DNA of 64,000 nt from Myrica gale (taxonomy: Eukaryota; Streptophyta; Magnoliopsida; Fagales; Myricaceae), in the NCBI GenBank assembly GCA_963930655.1, contig OZ005607.1:19480374-19544373 (forward strand), read 5' to 3'. Below, in pieces: positions 25,411 to 36,910 of the stretch. The position numbers were made by a program, and so were the translations under genes. The notes beneath the pieces were generated by a model. It ran no database searches. It was not told the origin of the DNA and saw only the letters and a list, made by a program, of their open reading frames with translations. Positions within the stretch are counted from its first letter, which is position 1. Each line of letters begins with the position of its first letter.

Positions 25411-25454
25411 CTTCTTCTTCTTCTTCTTCTTCTTCTTCTTCTTCTTCTTCTTCT
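25411..25454 (+). repeat. (CTT)n microsatellite
   Basis: An almost pure CTT run inside a wider pyrimidine-rich tract (25290-25500). It produces spurious serine/phenylalanine or lysine/glutamate reading frames on the two strands. Confidence 0.9.
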
Positions 25455-26489
25455 TTTCTTTTTCTCTTTTTCTTCTCTTCTTTCTTCCTTCCCTTTTTCA
25501 CTCTCACGGCAGCTCTCTTTCTTTTGTTTTCTCTTTGTCCAAATGAATGAGCAACTAACTCCCCCTCCACCTTTTATAGTCTAGGTTAACTAGTGTTAGT
25601 TTGATAGAGTTAAGGTCTAGTCCTAGAGTTAATATAATTGCAATAAAGTCACTTGTCACACATGCAACAAATATGTGGCATTAGGGAGACGTTTACAAGT
25701 GTCACACACATGCACACATTTTATTTATTATAACTATTATTATAATTTTCAATTAAAACTAAATTATCAATTGCGTTAAATAAAAATAATTTACAAAGAT
25801 TAAAAATTATTTAAGACATTAAATATCTAGGTTGACAATTCCTATTAATAAAAGGAATAAATAATTCTGCAAAATAGTTAATAGAAATTTATTTCGGCAA
25901 AATAAATTATAGTCTCTTAATTAGAAATTAAGGCAATGAGATCAAAAGTTCATAATATTTTCAAATGGCGATAATATCGACATTTGAAAAATAAATACAA
26001 ACATTAATTAAAGATATTAAGAATATAAATTTTCTTATTAGCAAATTTTTTTACACAAAAAGACAACAAATGACAATTACAAGTCAAGAATATGTAAGCA
26101 ATGTATTTCTTGGGAAATTTCCACATTAAATAAAATATAACATCTAAGCTTAGTAAATAAAAATCAAATATCAAGATTAAAGCTACAATTTCTAGAAAAC
26201 TAACGAAAATGTCAACAAAATCAACTTAATCATTAAATAGAATATTTATTAATGAAATTTCACTCACTAGAAATTTAAAGAGATAACAAAAGTTTCAAAT
26301 AAACGGTAATAATGTCATTTCGTAAAATTTTAGCACATAAAGATAACCTATAAGATTAATAATTTCAAATCTTCATAAAATAATCTCACTTTCACTAATT
26401 AAGGTTGTTTTAGGAAAAATAAACGGGAGGGGTATTACATGGTCAATACGTCTTTAGCTACTCTAGCCAAGATGTAAGTTCTATAATTA

Positions 26490-26760
26490 AGGTAATTCAA
26501 GTAGGGGGTGAATTGAGTTTTAAAACTTTTTAGAAAATCTCTTCAAATTCGTATTTGCTACAAAACCAATATAATAACTATCTTAGCACATGTAATATGC
26601 AATAATATCACAAGAGAATATAATGCTAAATGTAAATAGTAAGGTTAGAGAAAATCAAATATAAGATTTTTCAGTGGTTCGACAATTCTGCCTATATTCA
26701 CCCCTTAAGCCTTCTTCCAACTTAAGTGGATGAATTGGACGGGGAAGGAGATGAGCTAAA
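26490..26760 (-). mobile_element. Copia-LTR-like fragment
   Basis: GTAGGGGGTGAATTGAGTTT, followed further on by CAGTGGTTCGACAATTCTGCC and CACCCC, parallels a module inside the LTRs at 43290-43500 and 54765-54970. The CACCCCC/TCAATTC motif recalls Copia LTR ends. Assignment is tentative. Confidence 0.35.
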
Positions 26761-27062
26761 CAGGAATGCCTTAAACGACGCTGTTCAACTTATCCACTTA
26801 AGTTGTTTATTTTTTTTGTCCATGTGGCGTCCACGTGGCTTGAGTGGGTGACGTCATCTCTGACAGGGATTTCATGCGTGGCAAAAGTGTGATCCACTGA
26901 TACGTGACGCGTTGTGATTCGAGCATACGTGGACTCTGTTTGCCACGTTAGTAGTTTCCGTTAGTTTTTTAAATGAAGGCGGACAGAGGGTAATTTTGTT
27001 AACATAAATCTTACTCTAAGGGTAGGAAAAGAACTTTATTTAGCATAGGAGCATACAACTTA

Positions 27063-27223
27063 GGGCTTGTTCGTTTAAGTATAATCCTCAGGATTCTACA
27101 ACCAAACATAATTTTTCACACCACATAAATATAACTACAACACGCACACCAATAAATTTAACATTACATAAAAATTTTTAAAACACAAAAAATCTTCACA
27201 ATACACCTTAACCGAACACACTC
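27063..27223. mobile_element. Tourist-like (PIF/Harbinger) MITE
   Basis: The ends are GGGCTTGTTCG and CGAACACACTC, flanked by TTA on both sides (27060-27062, 27224-27226). About 160 bp and non-coding. It is related to the inverted copy at 35419-35605. Confidence 0.65.
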
Positions 27224-27239
27224 TTAGTAATACCATGTG

Positions 27240-29153
27240 AGCATAGGGTGAATTTAAGCCTTAATTTAATTGTTTTCGGGTCGGGTCTGTGTGCGATATT
27301 CGGTTAGGGCGGGTAGTGCGCTTGTCCCCTCCTCTGTATTCCTCGCGCGTCGTCGGTTCACAGCACTCCAATTCGTGCAGTGAAAGGCCGAACAACTTAA
27401 CTTGCGAGTGCTTAACTTGGAACGTAAGAGCGATTCGCTTTCCTCTAAAAGTCCACCGGAAAACCCCTAATTCCATCCGAATCCTCTCCGAGAAGAGCTA
27501 GACCACGCTATTCGCCCCGCTTTTGATTCTCCCCGTCTCCCACTGGCATTCTTCTCGGGTGGTATATGCTCTGAGGCTTTTAGTTAGTTGCATTCTTTCG
27601 TCGAAATTAGTTGTCTTACTCTCATGTAATTAGCCTTTAATTCCTGGGCTTTGATCTGATGAAGTTGTAAGAAACAGAGGGCGGAGCCACAGGTTCTAAA
27701 GGGAAGAGAAGGGGAAGTTTGTGGTGCTTTAGAGTGGGGTAAAACATTCTCTCTTGACTTCTTGAATATGAATTTATGATTCGTGAAAATCTTGTCTCGA
27801 AGTTTGATTCTTTCAGTATGCCTGTAAAACATGCTCTTCTGTCGGTAAAATGGCTTTTTTCTTTTCTTTGGTGAATTTGGATAAATATCGAATGAATTAG
27901 ATGGTCCCAGATCTTTCTGATCTCTTGTCTAATTTGGGTTGAATATTTCTCACCTAATGTTCTTAGTTTTGTTTTGTTATTTATTTGCAATCAAATGTAA
28001 ACGCCCTTCTTTCCTCTGAGATTCGAATTTCCAAAAAGCTCGTGAGAAAAAGAATACAATTTTCTTTTGAATTTTCGGACCTGCTCGGCTGTAGGTGTTG
28101 TTCCTCTTGTCCGTCTTATCTGTTTTATCGGGCCTTGGTAAGAGCAAATGTCCACAACATCTCCCCTTTTTTTGTTCTTTTCGTTTTCCAAATATCTTTC
28201 TGCACTTCTTTCGGGTGTTTAAGACCCTTTTCAATAATGAATCATCCAACCTTTTGAGAATTTTCATATGGTAGCTCCCTGTTGTTTCTTTCTTCTTTTG
28301 GGGGGATACCAAACAACGTTGTCTTCAGTGGCCACTAAAGATGCAAAGAACATCTGCAAATCTAATTCATGCATATACCACTCATCTTATCCCCTTTCAT
28401 GACATGAGCAGACAGCTAAAAATCATGTAACTCTGTATGTTTGTTTTCTTTTACCAATCTTTTTCCATGTCGCTTTTGAACATAAAAGAATACAGATTAT
28501 TTCCCTTGAAGAATGACTATTTAGCTCAGGGTTATATGATATATGAGGGCCCTAATCTGCCAAATCAACGTTAAAGAAATAGGAAAGACAGGAATAGACG
28601 CTAAAAAACTGTCTTGCACCTTTGGCTTATGATTTTGGTGGGCTTGTGGCCATCATCTTGTGTGATTAGCACACATGGAATCTACACTAGTGGTTGCTGC
28701 AACTGCTTAGTGGCAACTTTTTTATAGTTGGGTGTAAATGGACCATTTTTCTCTTCTACTATAACTTTCTGCCACTTACTGTTTTGGTAGGAGTTTTCCC
28801 AGTCAAAAAGAGGGAGCACGCAGTGTAGACATAATTAGTAGTTTAGATTTATTAATCAATATATCTTTAATATACATACTTACGTATATAATAATAATAA
28901 TAATATAAAGACATCTTAATTATATATATATAATTATAGTTTTTTTGTGGATGATAGAGTTACTGCTGCTGATCTAATTTTTTTTTCTATAAATTGTTTG
29001 TGCAGGGAAAGAATATACGTCTTCTTCTTCTTGTTCTCCCTGTGCCTCTTCAATGTAGTCCCACCAAAATAAACATTTTCAGACTGAATAAGTATATAAT
29101 TCATTTGGAGCTTGAATTGGAAATAGCAATTTGAAGGGGGGTTGGGGGTGCTT
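27240..29153 (+). promoter_or_regulatory. promoter and leader region of the AGTRAP-like gene
   Basis: 27280-27560 is locally GC- and CpG-rich (GGGCGGGTAGTGCGC, CCTCGCGCGTCG), unlike the AT-rich surroundings, and is a good candidate for promoter and first leader exon. A clear 3' splice site (TTTGTGCAG, ending at 29005) precedes a leader exon at 29006-29153. That leader contains a minimal ATGTAG start-stop at 29053-29058. The exact transcription start cannot be read. Confidence 0.4.
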
Positions 29154-31656
29154 ATGATGCTTTGTTCGTCATTGAGGGATCGAATACAGCCTTGGCTTCG
29201 TGATTACAATCAGCTTCAATCTTTCGCCGTCATCCTCCTCTACATTCAGGTTACTCCTTGTTCTCTGTTTTTTTTCAAAACATTCTACATTTTCATTTTC
29301 TAAATACTACACCTTTAGAAACTGTAATTCACTAGGGTTCTTTGTTAAACAAAATCAAATAATAAATAGATTGGTTGCGCATTGATTGGATCGCTGGGGG
29401 CATTGTACAATGGGGTGTTGCTGATAAATCTGGCCATTGCATTATTTGCACTTGTGGCCATAGAGAGTAGCAGTCAGAGCCTTGGGCGCACCTATGCAGT
29501 TCTCCTCTTCTTCGCTATCTTGCTCGATATCTCCTGGTTCATCCTCTTCTCTCGTGACATTTGGTAAGTCCCCCTTTCATTTTCATTTATTCACACAGTG
29601 GGCATCTTACGTATGGTGTTATTTATTTCAAATGCAAAGGAAATGTATGGCGAACTAAGAAAATTTCAGCCTACATCTTCACACAGCATCACAGAATCTG
29701 CTTGGAAAATAATTTTCTACTATGAATTTTTTGAGTCGCTAATATGGTAGTTCCAAAATTGATCACCTGTGTATCTTGTGTTTACATGATCTATGTGCAT
29801 GTGGATTGTGATATACTTGATGGCTGTTCTAATCTTTTACTTGACAGAAAACGGTTTATGCATGCAGGAGCATTTCTTCTGATAATTATGGAGCATTCTT
29901 CATATTTTCTGTGAAACTCGCGCTGGCAATGCAGATCGTTGGGCTTACTGTGAGGTTATTGTCCTCATTGCTATGGATTCAGATTTACAGGTTGGGTGTT
30001 CCATATGTTGATAGTGCAGTTCCTTGCGAAGCAGATTTTGATTTAAGAAATAGTTTTCTGAATCCTGCAACTCCTGCTGTAGTCCGACAATGCTCAGATT
30101 CTGATGAAATTTTAGGGGGCTCAATCTATGACCCTGCTTACTACTCATCTCTCTTTGATAGTCAAGACAGTAGATGTTCCTATGGGGTATTTTATTCTTC
30201 TCTTTCATTCAATCGAATCCCTATCTGAGTTTTCTTGGACAAAATTCGTGTTTGTCTGTAACTTTATTCAGTAGATTTTTGTTTCTGCCTTATATGTTAG
30301 TATGTGTATTTATGTGCATTGAGACTTTTGTTAGCCTTTGTAGATAGGAAATTCTATGCAGAGCTGGCATTTGGAATTGTGATTTACCAGTTGCAGGGTA
30401 TCTGGCATATAAGTTGATTAATAACTTGTCTGAGTGACTTAGAACTTAAAGAAATAAATGATAGAATAGCCTAGAACTGTTTGAAAAACGATAAAACAAG
30501 GGGTGAGATATAAAGGCCTTTTATTCTTGCATTACCATATATCCATTGGCCCATATTACGTTCTTTTAATTTTTTTAGAAAAAAATTTAGAGATGCAGTC
30601 TTGAATATAGATAGGATATTTTTAATTTCTGTGTAATACTTATTCTGTCTAATGGTTTCTTCTTGTTGTTTAGCTTCTCCACCCTATTTGGAGGGTACTA
30701 ATATTGTCGGTGAAAACTATATTAATTGATACTGAAGCATTTTTTCCAACTGGTTGGGTAGGCTGGTAGTGAAAGAAACGTATTGACTTACTTAGAGCTC
30801 TTTAGTATTTGTTACCATGGTATTCATGCCTTAGAGTTGACCCACTTGGGATGGAAGTGAATTAACTCTGATGAAACTGTCGAAAATTCTCTAGAAATTC
30901 ATAACAACTGTTCTTTTTAGTTTTTAACATGGTTTGCCCTTTTCCAGTTGTTTTTACCTCCATGTGAAGTTGAGATAAATTTACGCAAAAGGCTGTTGGC
31001 TAATGAGTTTTGTTTTGGTTGTTGAGTATTGGAGGAACACTGCCATCATCCTAGCTATGAAATCCCTCTGCACTCTCTCTGTCTTGTTCTAGGTTGAAAT
31101 CTTTACACTTGAGTTTCGGAGCTATTTTCTGCAATGATGTAAATTATATGAACATTATCTTGGAATTTTGTGTTATTTCCATTGTTTATAAGCTAATTCC
31201 AATTTATTGGTATTGAGACTTAGTTGAGTGATTTCAAGTGGGGTATTGCACGTGTTCAGTTACTTCAACCTCTACATTCTCATTTCTTATGTATACGAAG
31301 ATACTAATGAATGTATATCTTTTCGAAACCCTTCATCTCAACTGTGTTTAGGGTCAAAATTGTGGCATTGGTTTCAATGGTACTACTGCTGCTGCCGAAG
31401 ATTCTCAGTTGAAGCCATCTGCAGGCAGATCATCTCAGGTCGTTGATGTAAGTATCTGTTAATGTGTACTTCTCATTGCCCATGTGCTATACTGATATAA
31501 CCAATATGTAGAAGTATTTCAATGTTGTTATTTGTGTTATCCTTAGGACATATGTATACATGTATTCATCCACATTGAAGGGGAATGTGCTACTTATTTT
31601 CAACGTTATAGTCCTCGCAGGATGATATTGCAGGAAGCCAGCACGAATCAGTTTGA
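29154..31656 (+). CDS. multi-span membrane protein, plant AGTRAP-like family
   Basis: Five coding exons join in phase: 29154-29249, 29370-29563, 29868-30186, 31352-31447 and 31621-31656, giving about 246 aa. Residues 1-32 start MMLCSSLRDRIQPWL and run into a hydrophobic AVILLYIQ. Three more hydrophobic spans follow: ALIGSLGALYNGVLLINLAI, YAVLLFFAILLDISWFILFS, and a FIFSVKLALAMQIVGL to LLSSLLWIQIY stretch. The hydrophilic tail contains AVPCEADFDLRNSF and GGSIYDPAYYSSLF. From memory this matches a conserved, poorly studied plant family annotated as type-1 angiotensin II receptor-associated-like; that name reflects distant similarity only. The ATG at 29157 could equally serve. No lesion was seen. 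Function is unknown. Confidence 0.75.
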
Positions 31657-33507
31657 ACTTGATGATGGTGTCGATGATAATCGTTTCTTTTTCGTTATTC
31701 AATGCGGCCAGACCATATGGGAGTGGGGTTTGTACAGTTACAATTTTTAGCCACTTTTCCCCCCTGCGTAGGAGCAATGGTGATACAACTTCATGAAGAA
31801 CCCAGGGCTGCTTTAGTCTTTATGGAGTATGACAATGTCAAAGGTTTTGTCATTTGGAGCAGTTTTTGAATTCATACGGTGAATTTAATTGGGAAACCAA
31901 TACTGGCGCTCCTTCAAGGGTTTGGATGAGGTTCCGACAAACTTGCTTATCTGGCGCATATGGATGAATCCTGGACATGCTTTTAGCATAAACATGTCGG
32001 CTGCATCGAGGCATTGCAATATGGCTTAGATGTAACTTCGATGGTCCAGGGTGGGTCTAGGGTAACGCTGCCCACATGAACTTATTCTTTGATCCCTATT
32101 GATCGAATTTGTCCCCCAAGCCAGATTGGTGAATTTTCATTAGATAGTAGCGGCTCTTTTTCCATATCTGTAATACATTTTTGTTGTGGGTTTGGCAGCC
32201 CGTCAGGATTCGTGCAAGTATTATCATCTGCAATATATTTTTGAAAAAGTGAAGGGTTTCCAACATCTGATGACGTATTTGAATTATTTTGGCGAGAGGA
32301 ACGTTGAAATTGCATGCTGAACGGAAGAAAATATAAATAATTTGACATACAAAGGTAGTTGATATGGCATTGTCGCCCTATATAATCATATCAGCCAGAA
32401 GCAGTCCTGACACGGGATCGTGCAGAAACTTAAATAGAGTTGCCCAAAAGAAATACAAAGAGATCCCAACAAGGGTCTGAACATGGAGCATCTTTGAATC
32501 TGAATCTGAAATACCAGATTCAAAGAAAGGGGGCCGGGCAATGGAGAGAGAATGGAAATCGAGACCCAAAAAAAGTTTACGTCGGACTCGATTTCCCTTT
32601 TCTTCCTTTGATGTTTGTGCGTATTGAGAGAGAGAGAAAGGGTCACCTCGGTTGTTTGATGAGTTTCCATGATCAAACATCACTGAACATGGAGTTTGAC
32701 TCCCGGCGAAGGTTGTCCATACATTTTAACCTCTAATGTATCCCCAACGAGGGCAACTTGAGCTGCATGCCCAGCCTCAAAGCTTGCCGCTTATAAACCG
32801 CCCATAGCTTAACTAAACCTCATGAGAGAAGACAAATATTGTCTCAACCTCGTGAGAGCAGACAAATATTGCCCAGCCTCAAAGCTGCATGCCCAGACAA
32901 ATATAATTTAACTTGACCTTAGTCACTAATTATTAGAAACTTATTTGAATTACACTGTAAAATTCGGACAGTGTGATAGATACGATATTAAATTTATTGT
33001 AATTCTCATAGTCTAAAGTTTTATATGAAAAGATAAAAATAATATGAAATAGTATAAAATTCAATTGTTATGTTTATCTCTCACTGAAATTTACTTATAA
33101 TTTGATAAGAAAATACCAAGAATCTTAATCCAAAAACATCAATATTTAATAAAATAAATCTAACATTAGATTCTGACTATATCTCGTTTGAGACGAGATA
33201 AAATTGGTTTTTGTTGACTGAATCAGGTTACTACTCATTTTAATTCAACTTTAAACAATATTTATTTCTTTCAACGATAACCGATTCTTCGAATAAATAA
33301 CTTTTTTTTTTCTTTCGAAAAAATAACTTACAATTTGCACCGAATCTTTTTCCTTGCTTAGTGCTCTGTGGCTTTTCAATTTGGTGAAGCAGCGTTATCT
33401 AAGGATCTTTTCATCTATTACTTTGTTGACGGTAAGGCTAAGAGAAATAACGATGGGAGGAGGAAAAAGATATTATATTATATTAAAACTTTAACAGTTA
33501 TAAAATT
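31657..33507. other. 3' flank and AT-rich spacer; no gene supported
   Basis: The first few hundred bases are presumably the 3' UTR of the AGTRAP-like gene. Overlapping short frames on the minus strand at 32378-32683 match no family I recognise. 32800-32900 has a short repeated GTGAGAGMAGACAAATATTG motif. Confidence 0.35.
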
Positions 33508-34009
33508 GGGGTAAACTCATAGTTAACCTCTTATATTTGGGTAAAAATTAAGTTAGTCCCCTATTTTTTAATCCAACAATTTGAGACCCATAACTTTCAA
33601 AACCTATCCATCTTAGCCCACCGTCTAAATCGGTATGCAAAATGACTTAAATGTCCCTCCAAAGCTAAATCTTTTAAAAAATAAATTTAAGAAATAAATA
33701 AAATAAATATATTATTGAAATAATTTCAATGTAGTTTTATTTAAAAAATATTAATTTTTTTAAAAATATTATTTTTTTAAAAATATCATTTTTATTTTTA
33801 ATGAATTTTTAAAATATATTTAGTAATTTTATTTTGGAAGGGCATTTTGATTATTTTTATGTTTTTCAGTCTGATTTAACGTCTAATTTAGACGGGGCGA
33901 AGATTGATATGTTTTGAAAGTTATGGGTATCAAATTGTTGGATTGAAAAATACAGGACTAACTATAATTTTTACCCAAACATAAAGGGCTAACTACGAGT
34001 TTACACCCC
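33508..34009. mobile_element. MULE-type MITE with perfect 9-bp target duplication
   Basis: The ends are GGGGTAAACTCATAGTTA and its inverted counterpart TAACTACGAGTTTACACCCC. The inverted arms extend about 150 bp with shared words (ATCCAACAATTTGA, CCCATAACTTTCAAAAC). TATAAAATT flanks both ends (33499-33507, 34010-34018). The centre is AT-rich filler. Confidence 0.85.
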
Positions 34010-34853
34010 TATAAAATTTTAGTCAGCAAATCTACCTTGCCATCTCCAAAGCTGGAAATCTTACGTAGCAGATATGTTTGGTTAGAATTTTTTTTTTTTT
34101 GGATTTTTTTGTATTGGGATAATAATCGATTAAAGTTAATTTTACCTAAAATGAAAAAAAAAAAAAAGAATCTCGATCGGCGTGAGACTATAAATTGCCA
34201 AATAGACACGTTCGCGAGAATGTGTGCATCACATATGTCGAGGAATCTGTGGGTAAGATACAGTGGATAACCACTATTTCGGATTGAGTCAAGATATTTT
34301 TATAAATATTAGAAGATAATAATATAGAGAAGTGAAAAATAATAAAAGAAACGGATGATAACATTTAAAATTAACTAATCATTTCGTATTTAAGCTGTCA
34401 TCTATTTTTTATTTTGAAATTAATCATAAAAGTATGAGTTTATAATTTTTTGTTAAATAATTTTTTTTAAAAAAAATTTATTCTCAAAGTTAATAATTTA
34501 CACGTCAATCATAAATTTGACACGTATCACTCAAAACAAAAATAATATGCCTTAAAATTTTTAAAGTCTTTTTTCATAATTTTTTTAATAATTAAAATAA
34601 TTTAATTTGTTTTATTTAATAAAAAAGAAAAAAAAAATAAAAAATTAGGCATTAATGCACTTACATAACTTTGATATAAGAAAGTTACAAATTAGTGTCT
34701 ATGATAAGATTACGTTAAAAACACATCCCTTCGTTCATCTTACTCTCTTTCACAAACGGGATATATTAGTGAAAAATTTGTAAGTCACGTTATTTTAGTT
34801 TTAGGTGACATACATTTACGAACTACGATTGAAATTGCTGTTTGAATTATTAA

Positions 34854-34874
34854 CTATATATATATATATATATA
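34854..34874. repeat. (TA)n microsatellite
   Basis: A pure TA run of about 20 bp. The surrounding 34010-35418 is AT-rich spacer with poly-A and poly-T tracts and no gene that I can support. Confidence 0.85.
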
Positions 34875-35418
34875 ACGAAAAGTACGTGTTTGATAAAAAT
34901 TGTAAACTCAATAATTTTTATAATTAATTTAAAAATTGAAGAACAATTTTATTAAAAAATGGCTAAAACCTTGAGACTAAACGCTACATAACCCTGACAT
35001 TTAAACTAAAAATATTGATAATATTATCTTTACTTTTTTTTCTCTCTTATCAGAATACATAAAAAATTTATATGTTGTTATCGGATTGAAGGAATTTGGG
35101 CAATTTTATTTATTTTTTTTATAAAAAAACTTAATTTCTGTTAGGATTAATGTGGTAGTTAAGGATTTTTTTTTTCCTGCATTTTGTATGTATTGCTATG
35201 ATTCCCTATGAATGAGTGAGTTTTGGTTTTGGCCCCTGTAATGACATTGGTCGGGAAGATTGTGCCACTGCCACTGATGTGTATGAAAAGATTACAACAC
35301 GAACGACAGTGTTTAGGAAAATTGTGTCACATGATCTGTACTAGAAGATTGTGACAGATTTTTGACAATTTTAAAAGGGCTGCACAAAAGAATGGGTTGA
35401 CAGTTTGAGGAATTAAAG

Positions 35419-35605
35419 GTTTTGTTCGGTTACGTTGTATTTTAAAGATTTTTTGTGTTTTGAAAATTTTTATGTGAGGTTAATTTTATTGGTATCCGTG
35501 TTGTAGTTATTTTTATGTAGTGTTAAAAATAATGTTTGGTTGTAGAATATTTATATTCTGAAAATTCAAAAAAATCCTGAGAATTTTATTGGGCCGAACA
35601 GCCCC
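35419..35605. mobile_element. Tourist-like MITE, inverted relative to the copy at 27063
   Basis: Its reverse complement shares GGGGCTGTTCGG, CTACAACCAAACAT, AACTACAACACG, CACAAAAAATCTT and AACCGAACA with the 27063 element in the same order. The target duplication is ambiguous (AAA on both sides). Confidence 0.6.
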
Positions 35606-35899
35606 AAAGTGTTACTTTAACCACGTGACTGCCGCACGATCCAATTTTTATTATTATTTTAATGCATACAAGAATTCTATTAGTAAATTTAGGCGTCTAA
35701 AATATATTTTAATTCTAGATTACATAAGGTGATGTTTGTTTTCCACTATTTGAAGAATGGAAATTTTTATTGAAATAAACATGTTCTAGTATTTTTAACT
35801 TTTAAACATACAGTAAATATTTCTAAAATTTCAAAAATATGACAATCAAACGTCTCATTTTGGCAAACTAACATATCAAACAAACAAGGTGGGATTGCT

Positions 35900-35984
35900 G
35901 GTCTGAGTGGCTTAGACGCTGCACAGAGTGCATTCTAAAAATTCTACCTGATTAAATTTTCCTTTATTATAAAAAAAAAAAAAA
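35900..35984 (+). mobile_element. possible truncated SINE
   Basis: A tRNA-like word (GGTCTGAGTGGCTTAGACGC) starts a short segment that ends in a 14-A run. ATTGCT occurs on both sides (35894-35899, 35984-35989). No box B is visible. Confidence 0.25.
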
Positions 35985-36444
35985 TTGCTTCCAACAGACC
36001 TGCATTTGTCTTTCAAATTTTTGATTGAATTAATAAAATAATCTCTTTTTTCATAGGATCATTCAAAAACAATTTTTTTTTTCATCAAATCATCCAAAAT
36101 AATTTTTTTTTCTTTTCTATCAAATCATCCATTTTCACTGTAATAAATATAAAAAATAATTAAAATCTTATCTTTTTACTTTTTTTTTAATCTCATACTT
36201 CAAATCAAAATTTAAACACACAAACGCCACCAAGTCCGACTACATATTAAATGGGCATAAAACCCATTACAATTTTAAGGGCATACAGCCCATTACATCA
36301 GAAATCAACACCCAAACGACAAGCCTTAAATGTCGTAACAAATCAGGCCGAAACGCCCATAAAACCAACTCGGATCCATAGACCCAACCTACTTTCCTAG
36401 TCATTAGTGGAATGCAATCTCAATTGAACAAGAAAGGCAGAAAA

Positions 36445-36466
36445 GGGGGGGGGGGGGGGGGGGGGG
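36445..36466 (+). repeat. uninterrupted poly(G) tract of 22
   Basis: Twenty-two consecutive G lie about 440 bp downstream of the ML-domain gene's stop codon. Long mononucleotide G runs are rare and error-prone in sequencing, so the exact length is doubtful. Confidence 0.9.
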
Positions 36467-36910
36467 ATTTCATTCTTACTAGACAGAAGCACAAAGATTT
36501 TTATTTTAAAAAAGAGAATTTATTTATTTTTCGATCTAGCAAGATTTTTAGCCCATTTTTCCTTTCTTTCTTTTTTTTTTCTGGAAAAACAATTTAAGTA
36601 CGTAGGATATTGAGAAGCAAACTTATCTCCGGCTATTAAAATTGCCCAAGATGGCCATGTTCTTTGTAATAAGCTTGCTGTTGAGTAGGGATGCACAAAT
36701 AGTGAACTGGATGGAAAAGCATAGTACTGGCTATTGACTACCTCTCCAGAGGCAGAGATAGCATTTTTATTTTCATTGATATTTATCATAGTCTGGGAAT
36801 ACACACAAAATGCAAACAAACTACAGATGAGACCTCAGATCCAACAAACCACTCCAGCAACATGGAATAGAGCGGCCACGGAAACATCCAAGCACCCATG
36901 GCCTAGAAAT

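Larger units (their letters stand above)
16800..26439 (-). mobile_element. very long Gypsy-type LTR, split by two nested solo LTRs
   Basis: The right edge reads GGGAGGGGTATTACA, i.e. TGTAATACCCCTCCC on the minus strand, a common start of long Gypsy LTRs. The host LTR is in three pieces, about 16800-17962, 21057-21605 and 25197-26439. The gaps are exactly two related solo LTRs with duplicated target pentamers. The left edge is uncertain and the outer duplication was not found. Reading frames inside these LTRs are not credible genes. Confidence 0.65.

Noticed and set aside
25187..25584. Open frames encoding poly-Ser/Phe/Leu or Lys/Glu proteins on both strands
   Set aside because: They are translations of the (CTT)n microsatellite inside an LTR, with no conserved domain.
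32378..32683. 101-codon frame on the minus strand with a hydrophobic stretch
   Set aside because: No family recognised, two overlapping frames of similar length, and a position in the 3' flank of the AGTRAP-like gene; not enough to call a gene.
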